A DNA stretch of 64,000 nt from Actinokineospora inagensis DSM 44258 (GCF_000482865.1 NZ_AXWW01000026.1:49602-113601), one strand, 5' to 3'; shown: positions 1-8,730, counted from the first letter of the stretch. Numbers and translations are program-made. Notes: a model not told the origin generated them from the sequence alone.

Positions 1-1
1 A

Positions 2-253
2 GCCGCCACGCTGGTTCGGGCCGGTGGCAGCGTGTTGGTGGAGACCGCCCCGGGCAGGCGGGGCCTGTGGCGCGGCGCCGCGCGAGTGCGTGGCGGGGTC
101 CACAGCGGTGTCCTTGGCCAGTGGTTCGCCTGGGCGGAGGTCGGCGTGGACGCCATCGTCGGCGTGGCGCTGCGGGCCGGGTTGCGGGTGGCCGAGCAGG
201 GCGCGTTGGCGGGTCGCGGTTTCGCCCGGCTGGGATTGGTCCATGGCGGCTGA
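2..253 (+). CDS. C-terminal end of a methyltransferase-like protein (partial)
   Basis: The reading frame is open from the first bases of the window to a stop at 253, so only the last 83 codons are visible. It includes a stretch reading RAGGSVLVETAP, which resembles the strand after the cofactor-binding part of class I SAM-dependent methyltransferases, where a Gly-Gly turn leads into a hydrophobic strand. The frame overlaps the start of the next gene by 11 bases, as expected for an operon. The family call rests on this short motif and the overlap only; the catalytic part lies outside the window. Confidence 0.5.
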   Translation, partial: AATLVRAGGSVLVETAPGRRGLWRGAARVRGGVHSGVLGQWFAWAEVGVDAIVGVALRAGLRVAEQGALAGRGFARLGLVHGG

Positions 254-1535
254 CCCGCGTCTGCTCCGGTGGTTGCGCGCACACCGACCGGGCGGCCCGT
301 TCCGCCCCGAGGCGTGGCGCAGCCCGCTGCGCGGTCCGTGGCTGACCTCGGTCCTCGGCCTGGTCCTGCTGACCACGCTGCCGACCGTGGTCGTGACGGG
401 GCTGTTGTCCTACATCGCCTACGGACCGCAGTTCGGGCAGGCGATCCCGGGCGATGTCGGTTGGCTGAGCCTGCCCTGGTTCGACTGGCCGAGCCGACCG
501 TCCTGGCTCTACCAGCTCACCCAGGGGCTGCACGTCGGCCTGGGTCTCGTGCTCGTGCCGGTCGTGCTGGCCAAGCTGTGGTCGGTGCTGCCCCGGCTGT
601 TCGCCTGGCCCCCGGTCCGGTCGGCGACCCACCTGTTGGAGCGGGTGTCGGTGCTGCTGCTGGTCGGGTCGGTGCTGTTCGAGATCGTCACCGGCCTGCT
701 CAACATCCAGTACGACTACGTCTTCGGCTTCAGCTTCTACACCGCCCACTACTGGGGCGCGTGGGTGTTCATCGCCGCGTTCGCCACCCACATCGTCATC
801 AAAGTCCCGGCGATGGCGCGGGCACTGCGGTCCCGGTCCTTGCGCACCGAACTCCGCACCAAGCGCGTCGACACCCGCCCCGAACCGGTCGAGAGCGGCC
901 TGGTGGCCACCGCGCCCACCCCGGCGACGATCAGCAGGCGCGGCGCCTTGGCCGTGGTCGCGGGCGGCTCACTGCTCGTGGGCGCGCTCACCGTGGGCCA
1001 AACCGTCGAATGGCTGCGACCGCTGGCCCTGCTCGTGCCGCGTGGTCTGGTACCCGGCGACGGGCCGAACGGTTTCCCGGTCAACCGGACCGCCACCGCC
1101 GCCGGGATCACCGCGGCCGCCACGGGCCCCGCGTGGACCCTGCTCCTGCTCGGCGGCCCCCGACCGGTCACATTGGACCGTGCCCGTCTCGCCGCCCTGC
1201 CCCAACACACCGCCACCCTGCCGATCGCCTGCGTGGAAGGCTGGTCCACCACCCAGGACTGGACCGGTGTCCGCCTCGCCGACCTGGCCACCCTCGCGGG
1301 CGTCGACTCCCCCGCGTCGGCGCACGTGCGGTCCCTCGAACGCGACGGACCCTTCGGCCAAGCCACCCTCCAGGGCAACCAGATCGCCAATCCCGACGCG
1401 CTGCTCGCGCTCCACGTCAACGGCGTGGACCTGTCCCCGGACCACGGCTACCCGGCGCGCGTGATCGTCCCCGCGCTGCCGGGCGTGCACAACACCAAAT
1501 GGGTCCGCTCCATCGAGTTCCGGCGGGCACCATGA
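243..1535 (+). CDS. Membrane-anchored molybdopterin-dependent oxidoreductase (sulfite-oxidase fold)
   Basis: A 430-residue protein. The first 230 residues or so hold several membrane segments with histidines spaced as in cytochrome b561-type haem anchors (GLHVGLGL and TAHYWGAW). A further hydrophobic segment near residues 230-255 is preceded by a twin-arginine-like SRRGAL. The rest is a molybdopterin-binding domain of the sulfite oxidase/YedY type; CVEGW carries the conserved cysteine that ligates molybdenum in this family. It probably passes electrons between a periplasmic substrate and membrane haem. The substrate cannot be told. The ATG at 243 was chosen because upstream residues belong to the overlapping methyltransferase-like gene. 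The stop overlaps the next start as ATGA. Confidence 0.85.
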   Translation: MAADPRLLRWLRAHRPGGPFRPEAWRSPLRGPWLTSVLGLVLLTTLPTVVVTGLLSYIAYGPQFGQAIPGDVGWLSLPWFDWPSRPSWLYQLTQGLHVGLGLVLVPVVLAKLWSVLPRLFAWPPVRSATHLLERVSVLLLVGSVLFEIVTGLLNIQYDYVFGFSFYTAHYWGAWVFIAAFATHIVIKVPAMARALRSRSLRTELRTKRVDTRPEPVESGLVATAPTPATISRRGALAVVAGGSLLVGALTVGQTVEWLRPLALLVPRGLVPGDGPNGFPVNRTATAAGITAAATGPAWTLLLLGGPRPVTLDRARLAALPQHTATLPIACVEGWSTTQDWTGVRLADLATLAGVDSPASAHVRSLERDGPFGQATLQGNQIANPDALLALHVNGVDLSPDHGYPARVIVPALPGVHNTKWVRSIEFRRAP

Positions 1536-1993
1536 CCCGGCATTCCGAGCCGCACGCCCACGGCCCCTGGCACACGGTCGTGCTCTTGGCGGGCTTCGCC
1601 GTCACCGCCTACGCGACCCTGCGCGTCCTGGACGACCCCGACCTGCCGAGGATGCTGACCTGGTTCCTCGCCGCCGCCGTCGCCCACGACCTCGTCCTGT
1701 TCCCCGCCTACACCGCTGCCGACCGGCTGATCGCTCGCATCGACACCCGCGTGCCCCTGGTCAACCACATCCGGATCCCGCTGCTGGCCTCAGGACTGCT
1801 GTTCCTGATGTTCCTGCCCGGCATCCTCCGCCAAGGCGGCGACACCTTCCACACCGCCACCGGCCTGACCCAGGACCCCTTCCTGCACCGCTGGCTCCTG
1901 CTCACCGCCCTCTTCCTCACCACCAGCGCCACCCTCTACACCGGACGAGTGACCCTCACCCGCCCAACCTCCCGAACCACTCCTCGACGCTAA
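1532..1993 (+). CDS. Small polytopic membrane protein
   Basis: A 153-residue protein with about four hydrophobic segments, including HTVVLLAGFAVTAY, LTWFLAAAVAHDLVLF, IPLLASGLLFLMFL and WLLLTALFLTTSA. The start codon overlaps the stop of the molybdopterin oxidoreductase gene (ATGA), so the two are translationally coupled and the product may be a partner of that oxidoreductase. I recognise no catalytic motif. The hydrophobic core ends well before the Thr/Arg-rich C-terminus. Its function is not assigned. Confidence 0.8.
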   Translation: MTRHSEPHAHGPWHTVVLLAGFAVTAYATLRVLDDPDLPRMLTWFLAAAVAHDLVLFPAYTAADRLIARIDTRVPLVNHIRIPLLASGLLFLMFLPGILRQGGDTFHTATGLTQDPFLHRWLLLTALFLTTSATLYTGRVTLTRPTSRTTPRR

Positions 1994-2153
1994 CGCCGCG
2001 ACCGGTCGGATCCTCGTCGCCCGCACCGCCGAACACATCGCTTGACGCAAGCCTGGCGCCGGCGTCCACCCCTTCGCCAACCCACCTCAGCCTCCGGGAT
2101 TTCCCTTGGCGGCAAAGGGTTTTGCCGCGTGATGTGGGTGTTCGGTGTGTGGG

Positions 2154-2513
2154 TTACTGCGTGACGGGACGAGCGCAGGCGGCGATGGCTTCGGTGGTCA
2201 GGGTCCAGCAGGGCAGGACATCCAGCAGGGCGAGTAGGTCCAGCGGGCGGCGGACCACCCGCGGCACGGCGGCCAACTGCAGTGTGTGGCCCGCGTGGTG
2301 CAGACGGGCGCGGAACTCCAGTAGCGCGGTGATGGCGGCGGCGCCGAAAAACCGCACGTCGAACATCTCGATGACCACGTCGTCGGTGGCCGGGATGGCG
2401 AGGAGTTGTTCTCCCACCGCTGGGGCGCTGTACAGGTCGATCTCCCCGCCGAGCCGCAGCAGTCGCGGCGCGGAGCGGCCCGCCACCACGCGCAGCGACG
2501 CCACGGCGGGCAT
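2154..2513 (-). CDS. STAS-domain protein (anti-sigma factor antagonist-like)
   Basis: A 119-residue single STAS domain. The pattern LRLGGEIDLYSAPAVGEQL, followed by VVIEMFDVRFFGAAAITALL, matches the anti-anti-sigma/SpoIIAA fold. The usual phosphorylatable Ser in the 'D.S.F.DS.G' loop is here FFGAAA, so phosphoregulation by a kinase may be lost. The start at 2513 is fixed by overlap with the stop of the small upstream gene (TGATG). In actinomycetes such proteins release stress sigma factors from anti-sigma kinases. No sigma factor or anti-sigma gene is adjacent, so the partner is unknown. Confidence 0.8.
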   Translation of the reverse strand: MPAVASLRVVAGRSAPRLLRLGGEIDLYSAPAVGEQLLAIPATDDVVIEMFDVRFFGAAAITALLEFRARLHHAGHTLQLAAVPRVVRRPLDLLALLDVLPCWTLTTEAIAACARPVTQ

Positions 2514-2683
2514 CACACACACCCCGTCAGGTCGAATGCCTGCCGCGCGGTGCGGTGGTGGCGGACCACGAGGATGCCCTTGGCGTGGATGGCAACTACC
2601 GCAACAGGTGTCGCCGGGGCCCGGAAGGCGGTGTGGTGGGCGGTCTTGGCGTGGTCGCAGACGCGGAATCGCTGCATGACCAT
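2513..2683 (-). CDS. Small coupled hypothetical protein, 56 residues
   Basis: A short frame beginning ATG at 2683 (a second ATG lies at 2677) and ending TGA at 2513-2515. The stop shares its A with the start of the STAS gene, giving the TGATG arrangement of coupled translation. An AGGGACC stretch lies about 5 bases upstream as a ribosome binding site. The product begins MVMQRFRVCDHAKTA and has a hydrophobic middle reading PVAVVAIHAKGILVV, a two-strand pattern interrupted by a lysine. It is not recognised as a known family. The coupling and RBS are the reasons to believe it. Confidence 0.55.
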   Translation of the reverse strand: MVMQRFRVCDHAKTAHHTAFRAPATPVAVVAIHAKGILVVRHHRTARQAFDLTGCV

Positions 2684-3108
2684 GGTCTGGTCCCTGTCGA
2701 CATGTCACACGAGGGTGTGGTCTGACTGCCGAGGTCGGGGACAGCCTTCACTTTCGACGATGCATCCGCCGCAGTCTACGACCTTGACGACGATCGGAAG
2801 ACCAGGTGGTGGTGTCTTTGTAGCACGCGTGGGCCAGTCTGTCAGCCTCCCCACTGGGTGGATTGTGCCCACCCGGCGCAATCGCCACGAGGCCGGGGCT
2901 CGCGTGCGCGTCGCGCACCGTCAGGTAGCCGACGCGCGTCGGCGTCGGGACAGGGCTACCCTCGGCCGGGAACACGCGTCTTGGTGTGGGCCCTGAACCT
3001 GTCACCACCGGGAGGCCCTGTGGCCGAGTCCCGAGGTGAGGGTGAGCGAAATGCCTGTCAGGCGGCCCTGGGCATGCCTGGCTCCCCTTGTGCACGAGGG
3101 TGCCTTGG
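2684..3108. other. Intergenic region between divergent regulators
   Basis: About 425 bases between the minus-strand STAS pair and the plus-strand GAF-ANTAR gene. It should contain both promoters. I see no coding frame with convincing composition and no strong hairpin. Confidence 0.5.
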
Positions 3109-3855
3109 GTGAGCGGTGACCATGCCGTTCCAGATCCGGCGGTCTCACTGGAGCGGTTGCGGGCCGCGGTCGCGCTCGCGCTGCGCGAGCACATCGACGT
3201 CGTGGACCCGTTGGCCCGGCTGTGCCAGGCCTGCGTGCAGTTGTTGCCGGTCGACGGCGCGTCGGTGTCGCTGATGACCGGCACCGACCAGCGCGAGACC
3301 ATCTACGCCAGTGACGCGGTCGTCGACCACATCGAGACGTTGCAGTTCAGCCTTGGCGAAGGACCCTGCTTCGAGGCGTTCACCACCGGACGGCCGGTGC
3401 TGGTCACCGACCTGGCCGCGGACGCGGCCACCGCGTGGCCGGTGTTCGCCGCGCAGATGGCCGACCGGCCGGTGGGGGCGATCTTCGCGTTCCCGCTGGT
3501 GCACGGCGCCGCCCGGGTCGGCGCGATGGACCTGTACCGCACTCGCCCCGGCTGGCTCACGCCGCCGGAGTTGGCGATCGCGCTGCAGGTCGCCGACATC
3601 GCCGCCGCCGCGCTGATCGGCCCACCCGCCGCCGGACCCGGTGCCGAGATCGACGAGGAGTGGCTGGCCTCGCTGCCCTTCCACCGGGAACACGTGCACC
3701 AGGCCACCGGCATGCTCATCGCCGAACACCGCGTCCCGGCCGGTCAGGCGTTGGCGCTGCTGCGCGGCTACGCGTTCGCCACCGGGCGGTTGGTCGACGA
3801 GGTCGCCGCCGACCTGGTCAACCGCCGCCTGCACCCCCGCGAGATCGCTCAGTGA
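3109..3855 (+). CDS. GAF-ANTAR regulator 1
   Basis: A 248-residue protein. Residues about 15-175 form a GAF domain (sensor of small ligands), with the typical LGEGPCFEAF and VGAIFAFPL patterns. Residues about 185-245 form an ANTAR RNA-binding domain, with the helix reading HQATGMLIAEHRVP followed by ALALLRGYAFATGR. ANTAR proteins act after transcription starts by binding dual-hexaloop RNA antiterminators. The GTG at 3109 was preferred because AGGG sits 8 bases upstream. It is the first of a tandem pair with the next gene and probably arose with it by duplication. Confidence 0.85.
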   Translation: MSGDHAVPDPAVSLERLRAAVALALREHIDVVDPLARLCQACVQLLPVDGASVSLMTGTDQRETIYASDAVVDHIETLQFSLGEGPCFEAFTTGRPVLVTDLAADAATAWPVFAAQMADRPVGAIFAFPLVHGAARVGAMDLYRTRPGWLTPPELAIALQVADIAAAALIGPPAAGPGAEIDEEWLASLPFHREHVHQATGMLIAEHRVPAGQALALLRGYAFATGRLVDEVAADLVNRRLHPREIAQ

Positions 3856-3939
3856 AATCACCGCCGAACCACAACCCGACCACGCACCACAACCGACCAG
3901 CACCGCTACCCTGGGACAAGAGTATTGGAGACAGCGACG

Positions 3940-4719
3940 ATGACTGACACATCTTCCGTCGCCACCGCCCGGGAAGCCCGGATGGTGGCCGCGTTCGTCG
4001 AGATGGCCGATACCCTCGTGGCCGACTACGACGTTGTCGACGTCCTGCACCGCCTGGTCGAGCACACCGTCGCGCTGCTGGACGCCGCCGCGGCCGGTCT
4101 TCTGCTGGCTGATCAGCGCGGCAGCCTGCAGGTGTTGGCCTCGTCGACCGAAGCGGTCCGGTTGCTGGAGTTGTTCCAGGTGCAGGCCAACGAGGGCCCC
4201 TGCCTGGACGCCTACCGCACCGGCGAACGCATCCTGGCCGACGACCTTTCCACCGTCGACCGGCGCTGGCCGTCCTTCGCGCCGAAAGCCCTCCAGCAGG
4301 GGTTCGCGTCCGTGCACGCCGTTCCGCTGCGGTTGCGCGGTGAGGTGATCGGCGCGCTGAACCTGTTCGGCAGCCACACCGGTCGCCTGTCCACGGCCGA
4401 CTTGCTCGTGGCCCAGGCGCTGGCCGACACCGCGACCATCGGCATCTTGCAGGAACGCGCCATCCGCCGCGGCGAGGTCCTCACCGAGCAGTTGCAGACC
4501 GCGTTGAACAGCCGCGTCATCATCGAGCAGGCCAAGGGTGTGCTCTCCCACGCGGGCGACCTCGACATGGACCTGACGTTCGAGGTGCTGCGGGACTACG
4601 CCCGCCACCATTCCGCGCGCCTGTCCGACGTCGCCGCCCAACTGGCCAACGCCACCCTCGATCCCCGGACGGTCCTGACCCACCACAGCAGGCAGCGACA
4701 CTCCGCACCGCCGCACTGA
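3940..4719 (+). CDS. GAF-ANTAR regulator 2
   Basis: A 259-residue protein with a GAF domain at about residues 15-170 (VQANEGPCLDAYRTGE and GEVIGALNLFG) and an ANTAR domain at about 180-245 (ALNSRVIIEQAKGVLSHAG). The RVIIEQAKG signature is closer to the ANTAR consensus than the equivalent stretch in the preceding gene. The start at ATG 3940 follows GGAG with a 9-base spacer. It lies 84 bases after regulator 1 on the same strand. Ligand and RNA targets are unknown. Confidence 0.88.
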   Translation: MTDTSSVATAREARMVAAFVEMADTLVADYDVVDVLHRLVEHTVALLDAAAAGLLLADQRGSLQVLASSTEAVRLLELFQVQANEGPCLDAYRTGERILADDLSTVDRRWPSFAPKALQQGFASVHAVPLRLRGEVIGALNLFGSHTGRLSTADLLVAQALADTATIGILQERAIRRGEVLTEQLQTALNSRVIIEQAKGVLSHAGDLDMDLTFEVLRDYARHHSARLSDVAAQLANATLDPRTVLTHHSRQRHSAPPH

Positions 4720-4772
4720 CCGCCGCCGTGTGGCGGGCACTCGCCGGTATCAGCCGCCCGAGCACACGGGTG

Positions 4773-5627
4773 TCATGAGGTCAACAAGGTCATCGCCGCG
4801 GACAGGCTGTCGACGTGGTCGACCCCGGCGAGCGGCCGCCGCGGCCATCCCGGGCCCGCGATGACACGGCGCGACGAGAAGGACCGCAATGCCCGTAGCG
4901 CGTCAGGTTGTGCGGTCTGGGGTCGCTGCGCCCAGAGCACCACGGCAGCGGGCGCGGCGATGGCCGCCGCGTGCACGAGGCTCGGCATCGGGACCGCCGC
5001 ACCAAGCATCCGCACCGGTACCCGGCTTTCCGCCAGTGCCGCCGCCAGCGCTTCCAACCCGAGCGTGTGCTGCTCGGTCGCCGCGCACGCCAACAGCACG
5101 GGTGCCGCCTGCTCCGTCGGCGGGCGGGACACCCGGTGCAGCACCGCCGTGATGGCCCAGGACAGGACGTGCTCGGTGTCGATCCCGTCCTCGGCACAGG
5201 GCCCGTCGTCGAGGGCCGTCAGCGCCGGGCGGCACACCCGCTCCCACAGGTCCACCACTCCGACGTCGGCGAAGACGTTCTCCAGCAGATCCACACAGCG
5301 CGCGTTGTCCAACTCCCGCGCGGCGGCGAGCACCTGTGGAAGGGCCTGGGCGGCCGATATGGCCGCGGTGATCGCGCGGGCGGCCTCCGAGGGCAACGTG
5401 CCCGCGTCGATGAGATCCCGCATCCGCCGCAACCGCGCGATGTCCTCGGCCGTGTACCGCCGATACTGCCCCGCCCGAGCGGCGTGCGGCCCCACACCGT
5501 AGCGGCGATGCCAGGCGCGCAGCGTCGACTCCGCGATCCGCAACTGCCGAGCGACCTGCCCCGCGGTCCAGACCACACCGTCAACCGCCGCACGCTCCAC
5601 GGTCCCATCCTCACCCCCGAGCCACAT
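4773..5627 (-). CDS. MerR-family regulator with a cobalamin-binding-like C-terminal domain
   Basis: A 284-residue protein. Residues about 20-85 are a MerR winged helix (WTAGQVARQLRIAESTLRAW and RRYTAEDIARLRRMRDLI). Residues about 90-170 are helical. Residues about 175-284 look like a B12-binding Rossmann domain: LLACAATEQHTLGLEALAAAL places His in an ExHxxG context close to the DxHxxG loop of CarH/LitR photoreceptors, although the family's first Asp is Glu here. The upper-helix Trp of CarH is not evident. It is probably a light- or ligand-responsive repressor; cofactor binding is inference. The start at 5627 has no clear RBS, and a GTG about nine codons downstream is an alternative. The SRPBCC gene upstream on the same strand may be cotranscribed. 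Confidence 0.75.
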   Translation of the reverse strand: MWLGGEDGTVERAAVDGVVWTAGQVARQLRIAESTLRAWHRRYGVGPHAARAGQYRRYTAEDIARLRRMRDLIDAGTLPSEAARAITAAISAAQALPQVLAAARELDNARCVDLLENVFADVGVVDLWERVCRPALTALDDGPCAEDGIDTEHVLSWAITAVLHRVSRPPTEQAAPVLLACAATEQHTLGLEALAAALAESRVPVRMLGAAVPMPSLVHAAAIAAPAAVVLWAQRPQTAQPDALRALRSFSSRRVIAGPGWPRRPLAGVDHVDSLSAAMTLLTS

Positions 5628-5692
5628 CGAGCGTGGCGGTGCGCCCCCGGCGACCTGGTTGATCCCGTCATCGATCGAACTCGGTACCCGCG

Positions 5693-6130
5693 TCAGACCG
5701 CGGTGGCGTCGACCGCGGCCGCCAGGGAGTCGACCACGGCGTCGCCCAGTTTCTCGAACTCCCGCTTCAGGAACGGGTCGGCCAGTTTGGCCAGACCGTG
5801 GAACACGACGGTGGCCTCGTAGGTGATCACCGTGCCATCCGGGGTCGAGGTCAGGGTGAGGTCGTCGGTGGAGGTCGCGGTCTTGTTCTTCCCGACGAAG
5901 ACGAGGTGCTCCGGCTCCAGCAGGGCGAGCTCGTACACCAGCTCGGTTTCCCTGCCCTTGAACCAGGACACGTTGCGCCAGCGGGCACCGACCCGGATCG
6001 GCCCCTCGTCGAGGCGGGTGCAGGACAGGGTGCCGGGATCCCACGCCTCCGCTCGGGCGAAATCCTTCAGGTAGTTCACAACAACAGCAACGGGTTTGCG
6101 CACGGTGATCGTGCGCCGCACCTGGACCAT
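5693..6130 (-). CDS. SRPBCC-fold protein 1
   Basis: A 145-residue single-domain protein of the START/Bet v1-like SRPBCC superfamily, which forms a hydrophobic pocket for lipids or polyketides. The N-terminus RRTITVRKPVAVVVNYLKDF and the later C-terminal helix (FLKREFEKLGDAVVDSLAAA) are typical. A GGGGAGAA ribosome binding site precedes the ATG. It lies about 65 bases upstream of the MerR regulator gene on the same strand. No catalytic residues are apparent and the ligand is unknown. Confidence 0.8.
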   Translation of the reverse strand: MVQVRRTITVRKPVAVVVNYLKDFARAEAWDPGTLSCTRLDEGPIRVGARWRNVSWFKGRETELVYELALLEPEHLVFVGKNKTATSTDDLTLTSTPDGTVITYEATVVFHGLAKLADPFLKREFEKLGDAVVDSLAAAVDATAV

Positions 6131-6647
6131 GGCGGTTCTCCCCTGACGCGGGACTGTGGACGGTGATCGGTGCGCCCGCCGGACGGCGCCGTGACGGCCG
6201 TGCGGCAGCGGACCCTGGCGACGACGCCTGCCCAGGCGTGTTCCGGTCCGGCTCTGCGTCGCGTGGCCAGTGTCCTCGTCATGTCGGCACCTCGCCGAAC
6301 GACGCGCCCCCGGTGCGTTCGCTCCGCGCCGGGTGCCCGCTCATCTTGCCGGGGCGCATCGCTTGTGCAACGATTGGGCGAGTTCATGATCCTGGTCCGG
6401 TACGCGGTGCACGCGAGTCGAGCGTCCGCGGCGACGGGGTCATCGAGTTTCACCACCGCCCTTGCCCCTGGCGGCACCCGCACACAGGTTGCGCAGTGCG
6501 CCAGAGAGATCGGCGGTCCATGGTTCCTTCCGCACAAAAGCCCGTTGCGCTGTTCGCCCGCCGCTCGACACAACCCGATGACGGGTCGCACGTGGTGCTG
6601 GACAGGCCCTGCCCGACCCGCGTCGCCGGTGACCGGAGCGGGTCACC
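6131..6647. other. Intergenic region upstream of the WhiB gene
   Basis: About 520 bases between the minus-strand SRPBCC gene and the plus-strand WhiB gene. Open frames exist on both strands but are rich in Arg/Pro/Ser with no family resemblance, so I treat them as chance. Promoters for both flanking genes should lie here. Confidence 0.45.
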
Positions 6648-7004
6648 GTGGTCGATGTGAGCCGTCTGCCGCGCCCGGTCACCGCCGTGTGGGACTGGCA
6701 GCTCCACGCGGCGTGCCGCGAGATCGACAGCACGACGTTCTTCCATCCCGAGTACGAACGCGGCCCGGAGAAGGACGAGCGTGATCGCCGAGCCAAGGCG
6801 GTCTGCCGCGCCTGTCCGGTGATCCGGGCATGTCGCAGGCACGCGCTCCTCGTGCGGGAGCCCTACGGCGTGTGGGGTGGCCTGACCGTCGCCGAACGCA
6901 CGGCGCTCTTGCGCCGCATCGACTCGGCCACCTGGCCCGATCACTACCCCCACCACGAACCACGCAGCACGATCCAGCCGACGGAGGCACGACAACATGG
7001 GTGA
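6648..7004 (+). CDS. WhiB-family iron-sulfur transcriptional regulator
   Basis: A 118-residue protein. Four cysteines at positions 23, 53, 56 and 62 (C23 ... CRAC ... C) form the 4Fe-4S ligand set of Wbl proteins, followed by the YGVWGGLT turn that contacts sigma factor. The C-terminal tail has arginines but is otherwise unremarkable. Wbl proteins sense redox or nitric oxide and act with the principal sigma factor. The start is GTG 6648, with GTG 6657 as an alternative. The end overlaps the next gene by 8 bases, so they are coupled. Neighbouring catalase and oxidoreductase genes fit a redox-stress role. Confidence 0.92.
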   Translation: MVDVSRLPRPVTAVWDWQLHAACREIDSTTFFHPEYERGPEKDERDRRAKAVCRACPVIRACRRHALLVREPYGVWGGLTVAERTALLRRIDSATWPDHYPHHEPRSTIQPTEARQHG

Positions 7005-7404
7005 TTTCCAGGCGGCGACAACCGTGGACGCCGCGCAGGACGCGGTGTTCGGCTACTTGTCCACAGTGGACAACCTGCCGGCGTACTTCACGCGCATGAC
7101 GTCCGCGACCGCCGGTGACGGCGAGGAAGTGCACACCTCGGCCCAACTGCCCCACGGCAAGCACGTCGAGGGCAACGCCTGGTTCCGGGTCGACCCCGAC
7201 AACCGCCGGATCGAGTGGGGATCCAAGGGCGACAACAACTACCACGGCTCGCTGGAGGTCCACGACGCCCGCGGCAACTGCGAGGTGCGCGTGAGCGTGC
7301 ACACCACACGCGTGCCCGATGGCGACAACGACGTGCAGCGGGGTTTGCACGAGACCCTGGCGAACATCAAACGCCTCGTCGAACAACAACACGTCGCCGG
7401 TTGA
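6997..7404 (+). CDS. SRPBCC-fold protein 2
   Basis: A 135-residue SRPBCC/START-like protein. The N-terminal FQAATTVDAAQDAVFGYLST is the first strand and helix of the fold, and the C-terminal helix reads LHETLANIKRLVEQQH. It overlaps the end of the WhiB gene, so it is probably cotranscribed and translated by coupling. The role may be binding a hydrophobic ligand under WhiB control. No enzymatic motif is visible. Confidence 0.8.
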   Translation: MGDFQAATTVDAAQDAVFGYLSTVDNLPAYFTRMTSATAGDGEEVHTSAQLPHGKHVEGNAWFRVDPDNRRIEWGSKGDNNYHGSLEVHDARGNCEVRVSVHTTRVPDGDNDVQRGLHETLANIKRLVEQQHVAG

Positions 7405-7528
7405 TCGCGGTCCACCGATCTGCGCACACTGTGCGCGGCCCGGCAGTGGACTCGCCACGGACCTGCTCGTCGTCCCCGACGACCCCGCCGACCGGACGAG
7501 CACACAACACGAGAAGGAGGTCTGTCCA

Positions 7529-7996
7529 ATGAGTACCATCACCGAATCCGTCGACGTGAAGGTCACCGTGTCCACCGCCTACAACCAGTGGACCCAGTTC
7601 GAGTCGTTCCCGCGGTTCATGGACGGTGTCGAGGAGATCCGCCAAACCGGCAGCACCCACACCCACTGGAGGATCACCGTCGCCGGGGTGACCAAGGAGT
7701 TCGACGCGACGATCACCGAGCAGAAACCCGACGAGCGGGTCGCCTGGAAATCGGACTCCGGCCCCACGCACGCCGGGGTGATCACGTTCCACTACATCGA
7801 CGAGGACACCACCCGGGTGACCGCGCAGATGGACATCGACCCCGAGGGGTTCGTCGAGAACGTCGCGGACAAGCTCGGCATCCTCGACCGCAAGGTCAAG
7901 GGCGACATGGAACGCTTCAAAGCGTTCATCGAGAACCGCGACGGGCACGAGACCGGCGCGTGGCGCGGTGACGTCGACCATCCCACCCAGCACTGA
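7529..7996 (+). CDS. SRPBCC-fold protein 3 (cyclase/dehydrase-like)
   Basis: A 155-residue protein of the polyketide cyclase/dehydrase-like SRPBCC group. The stretch VSTAYNQWTQFESFPRFMDG, followed by VEEIRQTG, is the family hallmark, and W.S is seen in ERVAWKSDSG. A strong GAGAAGGAGG ribosome binding site ends 8 bases before the ATG. The third SRPBCC protein within 3 kb, it follows the WhiB-SRPBCC pair after a 124-base gap. Such proteins are common near stress genes in actinomycetes, but their ligands are mostly unknown. Confidence 0.85.
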   Translation: MSTITESVDVKVTVSTAYNQWTQFESFPRFMDGVEEIRQTGSTHTHWRITVAGVTKEFDATITEQKPDERVAWKSDSGPTHAGVITFHYIDEDTTRVTAQMDIDPEGFVENVADKLGILDRKVKGDMERFKAFIENRDGHETGAWRGDVDHPTQH

Positions 7997-8115
7997 CTCC
8001 CGCGGCTGTCCTGATTTCCCCCTGACGTCCACGTGAAGGGGGGCGGGCAGGCTCTCCCCGGCCGCCTCCCTCCCGCCGCACACCCAGTTCCCCACCACTG
8101 ACAAGGGGTTTGCCA

Positions 8116-8607
8116 ATGGCCACACCACACCACCCTCAGCCAGGACCAGCCACCAGCGGCATCACCCCCGGCAAGGCCACCCCGGCGCAACTGGTCGCCA
8201 GGGCCTTCGGGGTTGTGTTCCTGTTGGTCGGCATCGGCGGCTTCATCCCGGGGCTGACCACGAACTACGATCAGTTGTCGTTCGCCGGACACGGCTCGAT
8301 GGCGATGCTGCTGGGGTTGTTCATGGTGTCGATCCTGCACAACGCCGTGCACCTGTTGTTCGGCGCCGCCGGGCTCGCACTGGCTCGCACACCGGGCTCC
8401 GCGCGGACATACCTGATCGGTGGCGGCCTGATCTACCTGGTGCTGTGGGTCTACGGACTCCTCGTCGACCACAACTCCACCGCGAACTTCGTGCCGGTCA
8501 ACACCGCCGACAACTGGCTGCACCTGGGCCTCGCGGCCGTCATGATCGCCCTCGGTCTGCTCACCGCTCGCGTTCCGAGTCCATCCGCGCCCGAGAGCCG
8601 CCGGTGA
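8116..8607 (+). CDS. DUF4383-type membrane protein
   Basis: A 163-residue protein with four hydrophobic segments (VFLLVGIGGFIPGL, MLLGLFMVSILHNAVHLLFG, YLIGGGLIYLVLWVYGLL and WLHLGLAAVMIALGLL). The pattern LHNAVHLLFGAAGLALAR is typical of DUF4383 proteins, which are frequent in actinobacteria and have no known function. The ATG at 8116 was chosen because AAGGGG lies 8 bases upstream; an upstream TTG at 8110 is less likely. Confidence 0.8.
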   Translation: MATPHHPQPGPATSGITPGKATPAQLVARAFGVVFLLVGIGGFIPGLTTNYDQLSFAGHGSMAMLLGLFMVSILHNAVHLLFGAAGLALARTPGSARTYLIGGGLIYLVLWVYGLLVDHNSTANFVPVNTADNWLHLGLAAVMIALGLLTARVPSPSAPESRR

Positions 8608-8730
8608 CCACCACCACCGCGCAGTAGGGGTGGTCGCCACGCACTACCCATTGTGGACAGACCGGTTCGTCGCTCGCCTGGACGCCCGGCGGTCGTGGGT
8701 GGTCGGAGCAAGCCCGCGCATCGAAGACAC

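Noticed and set aside
6170..6784. A 204-codon plus-strand frame upstream of and across the WhiB gene
   Set aside because: It overlaps the WhiB gene in another frame, has biased Arg/Pro/Ser composition and no recognisable domain.
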